Shown one piece after another: positions 10,341 to 21,589 of a stretch of 64,000 bases of DNA (its first letter is position 1; every line of letters begins with the position of its first letter). The stretch comes from Peromyscus leucopus (lineage: Eukaryota > Chordata > Mammalia > Rodentia > Cricetidae), in NCBI RefSeq assembly GCF_004664715.2, contig NC_051064.1, forward strand, positions 113,322,240-113,386,239, given 5' to 3'. The notes under the pieces were generated by a model, which was not told where the DNA came from, ran no database searches, and was given only the letters and a program-made list of their open reading frames with translations. The position numbers and the translations under genes were made by a program.

Positions 10341-10639
10341 GGTGGATGTTTTACATCAGTGAGTCAGGGGACCGTGCAGAGGCGGAAGGTCAGGAGAAAG
10401 CTGCGGTTGCTTGGCAGCTTCACCTGCCTTGGCAAAGCCCACACAGACGTATGGGGGATGGGACTCATCTTTTCAGTGTTACTCCTATGGGAAAAGTAAG
10501 CTGAGCAAGAACAGGCCACTCAGGAACTCTCCTCCATCGTGTAACGTTGCCTCAGCTGGCCTGGAAGCCTTCCCTTTTTCTGACAAATGTCCAGAATCCT
10601 GGAGTGATACCCAGGGAGTTAGAGGAGCCTAGCTCAGCC
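10341..10639. other. Unassigned sequence
   Basis: No feature recognised. Confidence 0.5.
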
Positions 10640-11160
10640 TGAAGGGCATCAGGGAAGGTTTCTTCAGGGAGGTGGCACTGAGACTTGAAATGTGAAGAGA
10701 GGTTACACAGAGCAGGGGAGGTTAGGAGGAGAAAGTGTTTATCAGGTGGAGGAAACAGCAGGAAAGATCTAGAAAGAGAGCGGTCTGGTTGGCACTAGAA
10801 GGTGGAGAGATGAGGTTGGTAGTAGCTGGAATTGTCAGTGTTCATAGCTTGGATGGCCTTCTAGGTCAGGCGAGGAAGTCAGGATTCTGCTGAAGAAGGG
10901 TTTGTGATATTAGCTCAGTTTCTTTGTGTAGAAGATGAATTTCACGAGAAATGGCAGCCAAGACAAGGAGTCTTGAAAACACTGGGGTGTTAGTGAGCTG
11001 AGAGAGAGGGTGCAGTGGGATTGGGGCTAGAGAGTCAGGGAGGTGGATAGGTGAGACAACTGTCTGACAGGCATTGGACTCTGCTGTGTGACGTTTGGAT
11101 GGTGAGTGTAGGGAAGAGGAGGAAGGAGCTGGCTTAGGTGACTTGGTTCAGGTGGCAACT
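10640..11160 (-). repeat. L2 LINE
   Basis: Long antisense L2 segment: GGGAAGGTTTCTTCAGGGAG, GACTTGAAATGTGAAGAG and downstream purine-rich blocks in L2 order. The ORF2-derived region is too decayed to translate. Confidence 0.7.
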
Positions 11161-11288
11161 GCTGAGAGTTTTCTATGTGCGGTGGATTGAAGACTACATT
11201 TCTGTAACTGCCATTCCTACCCAGACTGCATTTTGTCTATATTAATCAGAAGCGGCACCAAATAGGAAATCTGTCTGTATGTTTATCT

Positions 11289-11291
<3 letters not shown>

Positions 11292-11341
<50 letters not shown>
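11292..11341. repeat. (CA)n microsatellite
   Basis: About 25 uninterrupted CA units. Confidence 0.98.
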
Positions 11342-11342
<1 letters not shown>

Positions 11343-12059
11343 TGTCTTAGGCAGTTATAAATTTGCCTCTGCAAGCTAGAACCCCAGGAACCTCAGGGGC
11401 ACATCCTAACATTCTAATTTAGTTCCAAAGGCCTGAGAACCATGGGTCCCTTCATAGCTTTCTGCAACTGCTTGTGACCTATGGGCCAGGGATTGGATAC
11501 TCACCCACCTACACTCCAGAGAATGCTTTTTTTGTGGTCTGTTTGCTTTGAGGACACCGTAGTTTGCACATGTGTATAGCGGGTCCTATAGGGCCTTATA
11601 CTAATTTCTTGGATGTTTCCTATGAATGATTCTGAGCCTTGGGCCTCCTGCTTCATCAGCACTGCATCCCTATCAGCCCTCAGTGTCCCTCTGTCCCAGA
11701 AATATATTTCAGGGTGATCATGGTTCAGAGACATGATTAACATGCTCTCCAATACTCTGGGATTTCGAGCCTGGTCTCTTGGTGCACATCTAGTGCCTGC
11801 ATTTGCCAGCTGAGCTCTTCAGCTCTGTGACAGCTCGGTTCTGAAGGTGAATGGATAGTAAATGGTAAAACTCCCTGCACTGTTCCCAGTTCTGAAACCA
11901 CTGAGCTGATTCACAGGTTCTATAAGTAGCTGGTTTTGGAGGGAGGCATGGAAAGGTGGGATCAGAAATGATTGTCTTCAAACAATGGTTCTGGGTGCAT
12001 AAGAAAGTCTCTTTCCCATACCTCAAGCTGATCATGGTGCTTTAATGACTCAAAATCAT
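11342..12059. other. Unassigned sequence
   Basis: No repeat family or exon recognised with confidence. Confidence 0.5.
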
Positions 12060-12320
12060 GAATATTAAACCAAGGGAAAGTTGACAGTATTTAAATGAGC
12101 ATCATTAAGAGACACATAAATTAACAGGGTTTTTAGTTCTTGTGGAACTGCCGTTTCAATGTTAATTAAACAACCGTAGTGCTCGGGTGCTTTTGCAGCA
12201 AACTGTCCCCAAAGTGTGCTGCAGAATATCATTATGGGTGGCTGCCTTGCTGTTTAATTATTTCCAAGTTGATTTTTTCCCCATTGCTGCAGTAGTTTTA
12301 TGCTTGTCTTGCATTTGGGA
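12060..12320. other. Candidate conserved non-coding block (AT-rich, TAAT sites)
   Basis: Dense TAAT/ATTA motifs (ATAAATTAACAGG, GTTAATTAAACAACC, GTTTAATTATTTCC) alternate with GC-balanced words such as GCAGCAAACTGTCC. There is no repeat signature. This texture is typical of deeply conserved developmental enhancers, but no alignment was possible here. Confidence 0.35.
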
Positions 12321-12821
12321 AAGATGATGGGGCTGAACTTCTGAGGCAGCTGCCAGGGTGATCTCTTGCAGCCTCATCATGAAGACCTGAGCTGAACAAT
12401 GTTGTCCCTCCATGTCAACTCTCTGTGACAGAAACCCCAGCTGACCCCTGGGTTTCCTGATGGACTATACCTTGCTTGGGATACTAGGAGATACCTGGAT
12501 ACTTGCAGACAATCTTGTTCTTAGGATATTGGGGGAGTCTGAGTTTAAATGGAATCTGCAATGTGAAGGGAAAGGCAAAGAATGATAGACAAGGGGGAGG
12601 AAGGAAGGGTGCCATGACTACATCAGGTAGTGAGTGTGTGGTAGAGAAGCTAGGGGCCCTGCTATCTGCTCTGGATTCCATTGGTCTTAGTGAGGTGATC
12701 TTAAGACATTCTCATCTCTCTCTGCTGCCAGTGTCTTCAATTATAAAACCAGTTAGAGTGAATTCAAACTTTTGACATTGTAACATGACCTGATCATACT
12801 TGAGAACCATGCAATCTAATT

Positions 12822-12823
<2 letters not shown>
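12321..12823. other. Unassigned sequence
   Basis: No feature recognised. Confidence 0.5.

Positions 12824-12873
<50 letters not shown>
12824..12873. repeat. (AC)n microsatellite
   Basis: 25 uninterrupted AC units. Confidence 0.98.
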
Positions 12874-12876
<3 letters not shown>

Positions 12877-12961
12877 TTTTTCAAGTAAGTATACAGTTTT
12901 GTGTTGCACTGCGTTAATAGCTGTCTTTGTCAACATGTAGTTTGTAGGATTATACCATACA

Positions 12962-13150
12962 GTCAGTCCCCCCTTCCCCTCTCCCACCCCCATGCCTGCT
13001 TCTTTCTCTCTCTGAAGCAGGGTTTCTCTGTGTAACAGCCCTGGCTGTCCTGGAACTCAATTTGTAGACCAGGTTGGCCTTGAACTCACAGAGATCCATC
13101 TGCCTCTGCCTCACAGCACTGGTATTAAAGGTGTGCACCACCATGCATAA
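12962..13150 (-). mobile_element. B1 SINE with target-site duplication
   Basis: Antisense B1: AGCAGGGTTTCTCTGTGTAA, CTGTCCTGGAACTCAATTTG, TTGAACTCACAGAGATCC, then TATTAAAGGTGTGCACCACC. The 10-bp flanks ATACCATACA at 12952-12961 and 13151-13160 match exactly. The first bases after the left duplication are a CT-rich decayed tail. Confidence 0.92.
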
Positions 13151-13204
13151 ATACCATACATTCTCAAAGGTGGCAATATTGCTCCTAAAGAGTGAAGATT
13201 GGTT

Positions 13205-13345
13205 TGTGTGTGAACATTATACTTAGATGAATAAAACACAGATATACATACAATATATAAACAGATGCACATTTTATGTATGTGTGTGTACATGTTATGC
13301 AGTATGTAAGCAGATGCATAGTATATTTGTGGTATTACATTTTTA
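13205..13345. repeat. AT/TG-rich low-complexity sequence
   Basis: Degraded (TG)/(TA) sequence with repeated ATGCA and ATGTATGTG words, probably an old microsatellite. Confidence 0.5.
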
Positions 13346-13684
13346 TAAGAGTAGGAGAACTGATAGAAAAATAGAAGATTCTTTTAGGCAGGCAATAATG
13401 AAAAACAAAACTAAAAATGATTGAGAAAAACCTGGAGTGACTGAAGCCTAGAAGCTTAATTTGTGAAGAAAAGAAAATGTACTGTGTAGAGGCTGAATGG
13501 ACACAGCTTTGGGACATAGGTGGTCCCCATTAATCCTTGTGAGAACTTGGCTTGGCCTTTCTTTCCCCTGGGACTCGGGGAGTTGGGGGGCTGGGCTAAA
13601 TGGACGTCAGTACTAATAGAGCAGCCTGCTAGAGAAGGATGCAGCACTTGAGTCTGTAGTGGGCTGCAAAGACCTCATGTGTGG
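13346..13684. other. Unassigned sequence
   Basis: No feature recognised. Confidence 0.5.
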
Positions 13685-13835
13685 CTTCTGTGACCAGCTG
13701 CTAGCACTTAGAAGCTGTATAGCCTTGAGCAAGTGCTTAGGGTTAGGAACAGTATTTCTCTAGGTTGTTGTGAGAATTAAAATAATCAGTATAAAGAATC
13801 TAGCAAAACTCACAAAGAGCAAGGGCTCACTTAAC
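13685..13835 (+). repeat. MIR SINE
   Basis: Sense MIR with GACCAGCTGCTAGCACTTAG, CCTTGAGCAAGTGCTTAGGG and GGTTGTTGTGAGAATTAAA. Confidence 0.75.
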
Positions 13836-14092
13836 TGTACTCACCACTCTAGATGTAGTTTTATTTTTATTTATTACTCATGGCTTTGAGGGCAGTCACT
13901 GAGACCCTTTGAGTCTGGGTTTTGGGGTTCATACATGATTTGTTTTGCACCTCTGTGATAAACTTTTTTTTTCTGTGCTACAGTGATCTGGTAGATAAAT
14001 TCCTTTTCCTCTTGAAGTCTCCTCTTAGCCACCACCACCCTGGACATTCTTCTTGGCCTCCTCTCATAGGATTATGCATTCTCCTGTAGCAC
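13836..14092. other. Unassigned sequence
   Basis: No repeat recognised beyond a short (TTTTA)-like stretch near 13860. Confidence 0.5.
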
Positions 14093-14256
14093 AAATCCTA
14101 ATTGGTCTTAATAAAAACCTGGAGCCAGATGATAGGGGTAAATGCTGAAATATCAGAGAAGCAGAGCAGTCAGCCACTAGAGTTCTTACCTCTACCGAAT
14201 CCTCAGCCTGGAAGAGCTCTTAGCTCCTGTCTCTTCCCGCCTTATATTCCTCCTGC
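14093..14256 (-). repeat. Rodent LTR-type repeat (family D), 3' half
   Basis: Matches, in antisense, the 3' half of the element at 33727-34374: the complement reads through TCTGGCTCCAGG, TTTTATTAAGACC and ends near AGGATTTGTGC. The other half is at 14662-14935. The two are separated by an inserted element. Confidence 0.6.
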
Positions 14257-14661
14257 TCTTGTATAATATTAGAGGGACCAGCCTTAATATTATACATCCC
14301 AGGGCCTCAGGAAAGAGAACTATGAATGGCAAGGACTATTTTCTAGTGCTGAAAGGGGAGAAACAGATGGGTTGGGGCAGGGCGGGGGGAAGAAGCCTTT
14401 CCCGAGGCTGTTCTCCAAATACCTTGAATGTATATGTTCAAAGAGTGATCAGTTCACACTGTTAGCAATTCTTAGGGAAAATCAATTGAGAAAACTATGA
14501 AGGCACACATGATTCTCATAACAGAAGACAGCTGATATATAATAAGCCAAATAATGCCAAAAGCTCTTCGGAATTTGGCTTCCTCTGAAGGAATTCCTTG
14601 ATCCCTTCAGGCAGTGACTTTGCCATAATCAGCTGAGTTCTTATGATATATGCCGGGAGCA
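14257..14661 (-). mobile_element. LTR-like insertion inside family D repeat
   Basis: About 400 bases that interrupt the family D element. Read on the - strand it starts TGCTCCCGGCATATATC and ends near TAATATTATACA, i.e. TG...CA as in retroviral LTRs. TCCTGC occurs on both sides (14251-14256 and 14662-14667), a likely 6-bp target-site duplication if the element boundary is taken 3 bases outside the TG/CA end. The left edge carries an 11-bp inverted repeat (14261-14271 with 14285-14295). Family not identified. Confidence 0.5.
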
Positions 14662-14935
14662 TCCTGCCATATCACTTCCTGTCTCCACCTCTCTAGTGCT
14701 GTGATTAAAGGTGTGTACCACCACTACCTGGCTCTGTTTTTGTTTTAGACTGGATCAATCTCGTGTAGCCCAGGATGGCCTTGAACTCAGAGAGATCTGT
14801 CTGCCTCTGCCTCCTGAGTGCTGGGATTAAAGGTGTGTGCCACCACTGCTTGGCCTCTATGGCTAACTAGTAGCTGGCTTTGCCCTCTGATCTTCAGGCA
14901 GGCTTTATTTGTTAGATCATATGCAAGATATCACA
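14662..14935 (-). repeat. Family D LTR-type repeat, 5' half with B1-derived core
   Basis: Antisense 5' half: B1-like CCAGGATGGCCTTGAACTCA and GGATTAAAGGTGTGTGCC, then CTCTATGGCTAACTAGTAGC and AGGCTTTATTTGTTAG, ending ATATCACA (TGTGATAT on the - strand). The B1-like part belongs to the family. Confidence 0.65.
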
Positions 14936-15082
14936 ATTCACTTCTGGGCTTTTTATTGGTGTAACTCCCTAAATGTGCTCTACTATTTAGTTTCCCATTT
15001 ATTTTTGTTCTGGTCTCTAATATCCTTCCTCTTATTGCCTCCTCAAAGTGTTCTCTCAAATGTCAGTTTTTCCATGAGACCC

Positions 15083-15138
15083 TGTATTAGTCAGAGTTCT
15101 CTAGAGAAGCAGAATTTATAGAATGAATCTCTCTCTCT

Positions 15139-15192
<54 letters not shown>

Positions 15193-15545
15193 CTGACTTA
15201 CAGACTGCAGTTTGGCTAATCTAACAATGGTTGACTGTGAAGAGAAAGTCCAAGAATCTAGTAATTGCTCAATCCACAAGGTTGGGTGTCTCAGCTGGTC
15301 CTCAGTATGTGCCGGAATCCTGAAGAAATGGGCTTTAATGTCAGTGAAGGAATGGACTTGATAACAAGATGAGGGCAAGCAAAGAACAAAAGCTTCCTTT
15401 TTCCATGTTTTTTTTTATTTTTTTATTTTTTTTATAGATTTCCATCAGAAGGTGTGGCCCAGATTAAAGGTGTATCTTTCCACCTCAAGATCCAGAACAA
15501 AAGTGTGTCTGGAAGGGGAGGGCACTTCAGGGTCAGGTAGAAGCC
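15083..15545 (+). repeat. Rodent interspersed repeat starting TGTATTAGTCAGAGTTC
   Basis: A recognisable rodent dispersed repeat: TCTCTAGAGAAGCAGAA, then a simple-repeat stretch, GACTTACAGACTGCAG, CAAGAATCTAGTAATTGCTC, and AGGTGTGGCCCAGATTAAAG. I do not assign a database name. The internal AT array belongs to the element. Confidence 0.6.
15129..15188. repeat. (TC)n(AT)n compound microsatellite
   Basis: Short TC run at 15129-15139 followed by 24 AT units at 15141-15188. Confidence 0.97.
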
Positions 15546-15560
15546 TAGTATAAGGAAGGA

Positions 15561-16199
15561 AGAAATACAGTGAAGAAAGCTCCTAACAACAGTATTTCTG
15601 GTTAATTGAATTCTTCCTTATAACTATAACAAACACCAGGAGCATGATGACCTAAAAGCTTGTGCTTACTATGTATTATTATTTACAGAGCACCCCCTCC
15701 TCCATGGTAGATGTCAGTGAAAGAACAATGGGAAAAAATTAAACACACTGCTTTTTCTCATGAAGCCTGTAGTCTACATAGAAAACATCTTATAAACTAC
15801 CCATCATGCCCTCACCTGGAAACACCAGTGGTTTCCCTCTTCAGGTGGACAACATTGTAAAGACATTTAGAGACTCTGCTCCATCAGCCTACCTACACTG
15901 GATATAGACACCCAAATTCATGCAATTTCCTCTTACCATATTTCCTGTGGCCCCCTCTGCCCTATGAAGGTGCTTTGACACACAACCAGAGGGGCAAGTA
16001 CCATTTTAATCAGCATTTGACTGGTTTTAGTCCCAATGTGCAGACAGACAGACAAATATAGATAGCTAGAGATGCACAGTTTTATATCCTTCCTCTTTTT
16101 CCCAGTTTCATGTTGTATTAGGAATACTGCCTTGTGCTCTGAGTAACTCTATCCTTGGTATATATAAGTGAATCTTATAGTGTACTAAAGGAAATCTGG
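15561..16199. other. Unassigned sequence
   Basis: AT-rich with no recognised repeat or exon. The right boundary with the L1 3' UTR is not sharp. Confidence 0.45.
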
Positions 16200-16738
16200 A
16201 ATTGACTGCTGGAAGCAGATGCAGATATATCCACAGCCAATCACTAGATAGAGCTCTAGCAGTCCAGTCAAAGAGAGAGGAGTGATTTTTATGAACAAGT
16301 GCATCATGATCATGATGGGGAAACATGCAAGGATGACCAAAACAAACTAGAGGGAACTCATGAAAGTTGGATCAATTGCTATGGAGCCTGCATGGGACTG
16401 GACTAGGCCCTCTGCATGGCAAGATAGTTGTGTAGCTTGATCTGCTTGGGAGGCCCCTTGGCGGTAGGATCAGAATCCATCCCTGGTGCATGAGGGGGCT
16501 TTTTGGAGTTCACTACCTATGATGGGACACCTTGAGCAGCCTTGAGTCAGGGGAAGGGCTTGGATTTGCCTCTACTGAATGTGCCTCCCCATGGGAAGCT
16601 TTGCCTTCTTGTAAGTGGAAGTGGGAGTGGGTGCATTGGGAGGGGGAGGCTGAGAGGGTAGGAGGAGGGGAGAGGGGGATCTCTGATTGGTGTATAAAAT
16701 GAATGAAAAAATTTTCTTAATAAAAAATGAAAAAAAGA
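16200..16738 (+). mobile_element. L1 3' UTR fragment
   Basis: Aligns by eye to the L1 3' UTR at 59700-60229: shared GAGCCTGCATGGGACTG, TAGGCCCTCTGCATG, AGTTGTGTAGCTTG, CCCATGGGAAGC, and a terminal AATAAAAAATGAAAAAAA tail. Strongly 5'-truncated, about 540 bases. It abuts an inverted L1. Confidence 0.85.
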
Positions 16739-16740
16739 TT

Positions 16741-18880
16741 GTGTTGCAATTTTGATGGTAATTGCATTGAATCTGTAGATTGCTTTTGATAAAATGGCCA
16801 TTTTTACTATGTTAGTCCTACTGATCCATGAGCATGGGAGACCTTTCCATCTTCTGCTCTCTTCTCCAGTTTCTTTCCTTAAAGACTTGAAGTTTTTATC
16901 ATATAAGTCTTTCACTTGTTTGGTTAGAGTTACATCGAGATATTTTACATCGTTTGTGGCTATTGTGAAAGGTGTTATTTCCCTGATTTCTTTCTCAGTC
17001 CTTTTATTGTTTATATATAAGAGGGCTACTGATTTTTTTTGAGGTAATCTGTATCCAGCCACTTCAGTAGAAGTGTTTATCAGCTGTAGGAGTTCCCTGG
17101 TAGAATTTTGGGGTCACTTATGTATACTATCTTGTCATCTGCAAATAGCAATACTTGGACTTATTCTTTTTCAATTTGTATCCCCTTGATCTCCTTTTGT
17201 TGTCTTATTGCTCTAGCTACTTTGAGTACTATATTATATAAGTATGGAGAGATGGACAACCTTGTCTTGTTCTTGATTTTAGTGAATTGCTTTCTCTCCA
17301 TTTAATTTGATGTTGACTGTCAGTTTGCTGTATATTGCTTTTATTATATTTAGGTATGTTCTTTGTATCCTTTGTATCCCTGATCTCTCCAAGACTTTTA
17401 TCATGAAGGGGTGTTTGATTTTGTCAAGGGCTTTTTCAGCTTTTTTTTTTTTTCAGCTTGTTTATATGGTGGATTACACTGACAGAATTTTGTATCCCTG
17501 AGATGAAGTCCACTTGAGCATGGTGGATGATCTTTTTGATGTGTTCTTGGTTTCAATTTGCCAGTATTTTATTGAATATTTTTGCATCAATGTTCATGAG
17601 GGAAAATGGTCTGTAATTCCCTTTCTTTGTGTGGCTGGAGTATTAGGGTAACTGTGGCCTCACAAAAAGAATTTGGCAACGTTCCTTCTGTTTCTATTTT
17701 GTGGAATAATTTATGTCCCGCTTTTTGTTTCTGATTTTGTTAATTTGGGTATTCTCTTACTGCCTTTTAGTTAGTTTGGATAAAGGTTTTTCTCAAAGAA
17801 CCAACTCTTTGTTTCATTGATTCTCTGTATTGTTCTGTTTTTATTTTATTGATTTCAGCCCTCAGTTTGATTACGTCCTGCTTTCTACTCCTCTTAGGTA
17901 TATTTGCTTCTTTTTGTTATAGAACTTTCCGGTGTGCTGTTAAGTCGCTAGTGTGAGATTTCTCCAAATTCTTTATGCAGACACTTAGGGCTATAAATTT
18001 CCTCTTAGCACTGCTTTCATTGTGATGCATGAGTTTGGGTATGTTGTGTATTCATTTTCATTGAATTCTCAGAAGTCTTTAATTTCTTTTTTTTTTAAAT
18101 TTCTTGACTCAGTGGTAATTGAGTTGAGAGTTGTTCAGTTTCCATGAGTTTGTAGGCTTTCTGTAGTTTGTGCTGTTGTTTGATTCCAACTTTAATCCAT
18201 GGTGATCTGATAAGATACAGGTGGTTATTCTAATTTTGTTTTGCATTTGTTAACACTTGTTTTGTGACCTATATGTGGTCAATTTTGGAGAGGGTTCCAT
18301 GCAGTGCTAAGAAGAAGGTACATTCATTTGTGTTTGGGTGAAACATTCTGTAGATATCTGTTAGGTCCATTTGAGTTACAACATCTGTTAGTTCCCTTAT
18401 TTTTCTGTTTAGTTTCTGTCTGGGTGACCTGTCCATTGGTGAGAGTGGGGTGTTGAAGTCTCCCACTATTTATGTGTGAGGTTCTATAGGTGATTTAAGC
18501 TTTAGTAATGTTTCTTTTACAAATGTGGGTGCCCTTGTATTTGGGGCATAAATGTTCAGAATTGAGACATCATCTTGGTGGATTTGTCCTTTAATGAATA
18601 TGAAATGTCTTTTTCCATCTCTTTTGATTAATTTTGGTTTGGCCTATTTTTTTTTGATATTAGGCTACACCAGCTTGCCTCTTAGGTCTGTTTGATTAGA
18701 AAATCTTTTTCCAATCCTTTACTCTGAGGTAATGTCTATCTTTGATGTTGAGGTATGTTTCTTGTATGTAGCAGAAGAATGAATCCTGTTTTCATATCCA
18801 TTCTGTTTGCCTGTGTCTTTTTATTGATGAGTTGAGTCCATTGATATTGGGAGATATTAATAACCAGTTATTGTTAATTC
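16741..18880 (-). pseudogene. Dead L1 ORF2 (endonuclease and reverse transcriptase part)
   Basis: On the - strand the sequence encodes L1 ORF2 pieces. The endonuclease segment at 18269-18466 includes the MGDFNTPLS motif and ends near SKIDHI. The RT-thumb region near 16750-17060 reads RTNIVKMAILSKAIYRFNAI. Frames are broken by stops and shifts throughout. ORF2 is cut at 16741, so its Cys-rich C-terminus and 3' UTR are missing. The element cannot make a working protein. Confidence 0.85.
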
Positions 18881-18891
18881 CTTTTTTGTGA

Positions 18892-18940
18892 TGGTGGTGG
18901 TGGTGGTGGTGGTGGTGGTGGTGGTGGTGGTGGTGTGTGT
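18892..18940. repeat. (GGT)n(GT)n microsatellite within L1
   Basis: About 14 GGT units followed by GT units, just upstream of ORF2 in the L1 reading direction. A similar array lies at the same place in the second L1 (35465-35551). Confidence 0.95.
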
Positions 18941-19690
18941 ATGCTTCCCTTCTTTGGGTTTTGCTGGTGTGGGATTATCTATTGCCTGTGTTTTCATGGG
19001 TGTAACTAACTTCCTTGGGCTAGAGTTTCTAGTTGGAAGTTTTCTTGTGTCCTAAGAAAACTATTTGGCATTCTGTATGCTTCTTTCACCTTATTAGTAT
19101 GTCCTTCTTTAGGTAGGGAAAAATTTCTTCTATGATTTTGTTGAATATATTTTCTGGGCTGTGGAGCAGAAAATATATTTCTTCTACTTCTTCTATTCCT
19201 ATTATTCTTAGGTTTGGTCTTTTCGTAGTGTCCCAGATTTCCTGAATGTTTAATGCTATGAATTTTTTAGATTCAACATTTTCTTTGACCAATAAATCTA
19301 TTTCCTCTATTGTATCTTCAATGCCTAACATTCTCTCTTCCATCTCTTGTATTCTGTTGGTGATGCTTGCATCTATAGTTCCTATTCACTTACCCATATT
19401 TTCCATTTCTAGAATTCTCTTAGTTTATGTTTTCTTTATTGCTTCTATTTCCATTTTCAGGTCCTGAACAATTTTATTTGTTTCTGTCAACTTTTTGTTT
19501 TTTCTTGATACTACTTAAGTGTTTTATTGATTTTCTCCATTTCTTTTGATTTGTTTTTTCCTCAATTTATTTAAGGAATTTTTTCATTTCCTCTTTAAGG
19601 ACTTCTATCATCTTCATAAAGTTATTTTAAAGGTTATTTTCTTCTGTTTCAGTTGTGTTGGAAATGTTCAGGTCTTGCTGTCATAGAATA
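18941..19690 (-). pseudogene. Dead L1 ORF1 region
   Basis: The - strand frame at 19086-19343 encodes an ORF1-like segment with LRIIGIEE and ENIFNKIIEE, characteristic of the RNA-binding domain, preceded by a coiled-coil-like stretch rich in Glu, Ile and Lys. Interrupted on both sides. Confidence 0.75.
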
Positions 19691-20490
19691 GCTGGGTTTT
19701 GGTGGTGACATATTGCCCTTTCTGTTATTGACTTTGTTCTTACACTGGTGTTTAGGCATCTGGATTTGGGATGATTACTAAGTGGCCAAGAGTTCTGGTC
19801 ATTGGTGAGTCTTCAGGTCCAGTAGGGTATCTGTGTTTGGGTTTTGGGTGCCTTGGGTGCCTTGATCTGGTCTAGTCTCAGGTAAAGCCTGAGTCTTCTT
19901 CTGAGGTACCTAGGACCAGCCTGGCCTTCAGTAGAGCTGTTGGGGATGTTCTTCTGACTGGTGTGGACTGTGCCTGGGCCTATGGAGTCTGCTGGAGTTC
20001 TGGAGAAGGGCTGGTTGTGGAAAGGATGATGAGGTGGAAGGGTTTGGATGGAGGTGTGGGTCTTGGAGCATAATTCAGGGGGTGGCAGCGATCCAGCTGG
20101 CAGGTGGTTACTCACCTGTTTGGGGGGACTAGTGAGGGCTGCACCAGAGCAATGGGATTCCTCCAAAGTTGGGAGAAGGGCCCAGCAGAGGTGCTGGTGC
20201 TGAGATAGGAGGGGGCAGGACACAGGACAGCAGGGCCACTAACCAGTTGTGGCTGGTATGGTCTACAACCTCTGGGGCTAGGGTCAGGGCCCGGCAGCAG
20301 CAAGGCCAGGGATCAGCTGGGATGGTGTTGGCCTAGGGAAGGGTCTCCGGGGATAGAATCCAGGAAGGGATACAGTTCTTCTGGCAGGTGGGTCACTCAC
20401 CCATTCTGGCTTCATTTGTGATATTTCTAAGTCTAAATCAAGAGACTCTGCAAGCTTCCCCCCTTCCTGTTCTGGTTCCACAGAGACGAC
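19691..20490 (-). promoter_or_regulatory. L1 5' UTR (promoter region, inactive copy)
   Basis: GC-richer than the rest of the L1 and without coding signal. Related blocks recur about 288 bases apart (TGGCAGGTGGTTACTCACC near 20096 and TGGCAGGTGGGTCACTCACC near 20381), consistent with tandem promoter monomers. Confidence 0.6.
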
Positions 20491-20499
20491 AGCCTAGGC

Positions 20500-20780
20500 T
20501 AGCCTGTTAGATGATAAAAGATGTATGACTCAGCCGATCTCTATTATTCCTACTTGAGAGCCAGCCTACATATGGAAGCTAAGCTTCCTAACTGACCCAC
20601 ATATAATACACAGACATGATCATATGAGCCCAGCCAAGACCAGCAGGAGGGCCACCCACCTGAGAACAGCTCAGATTACCAACCTACAGAATCCTGAGCT
20701 AAATAAACAACTGTGTGAATCCCCTGAGTTTTGGATGAGTTGCTGCACACAGAAATAGAAGGCTAGTAAAGATGTTCAAG
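20500..20780 (+). repeat. MLT1-like MaLR LTR
   Basis: Ancient mammalian LTR: CATGATCATATGAGCCCAGC, CAAGACCAGCAGGAGG, CAACCTACAGAATCCTGAGC, TAAATAAAC, and CTGAGTTTTGGATGAG in MLT1 order. Confidence 0.8.
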
Positions 20781-21589
20781 GGGATCTTCAGAACTAATTA
20801 GAAGGTGTTTCATCATATAGCCTGCCAATAGGAATACAATTAAAATAACCAAACAAAGCTCACCAGGAACTGTTGGGTAATGACTGCTATGATGTAGGAG
20901 CAACATATTCAAGAACCACACTGAGCTGGCATTTCCATAGTGGGTAGCTATCCAAGGGACAGATTGCTGAGGTTTCATGCAGCTTGATGATAGTGGCTGT
21001 GCCATGAGAGTAATGGTTGTGAAAGTTCAGAAGTCTCCCCAGTTTTTAAGGTAGTGTTCCCATAGCTCTTCCTCCAGGCTTTGCTCAATGAATCCTCTCA
21101 TCTCAATGCCAAAGAGGGCTCCCACTATTTGCAGAAAAATAAAACCTTTCTCTCTCCCTCCCCCCTCTCTCTCCATGATATGGTTTCAGTAGAGTGTTCT
21201 ACTCCCTTTTGTGTAAAACCACCATTTCATACACATTATACCACTGAGACCAGCCCTGAGACCAGACACACTGCTTGTTGATGCTTCTGTGTTTTTATGC
21301 ATGTTCTGTCCACCTGGACCCCTTTAACAGCTGCCAAGACCCTTTCAAAACCCAGTAACACAGATGTTAGCTTCTTGGGAAACATCCTTCATTAGATGAC
21401 AATACTGGAGTCTTCTCTAAGCTCTTGCATCTCAACTGTAGCATTTTGCCACACTGTTGCAAATTACCCCCTCCCCCAGCTTGCCTCCTCTTCAATTCCC
21501 ATTTGTAGGTCAATTCCAACACACATTTTATGATAAAAGCAGGGTCTCAAAATTACTTTAAAAAATAAGTGAATAATGAGCCTGTATTT
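20781..21589. other. Unassigned sequence
   Basis: No exon or repeat recognised. CT-rich at 21149-21172. Confidence 0.5.

Noticed and set aside
16547..17062. 171-codon frame as a gene
   Set aside because: It fuses the inverted L1 ORF2 remnant to antisense of the neighbouring L1 3' UTR.
16200..20490. A single L1 insertion inverted by twin priming
   Set aside because: Twin priming places the inverted 5' part upstream of the sense 3' part. Here it lies downstream of the poly(A) tail.
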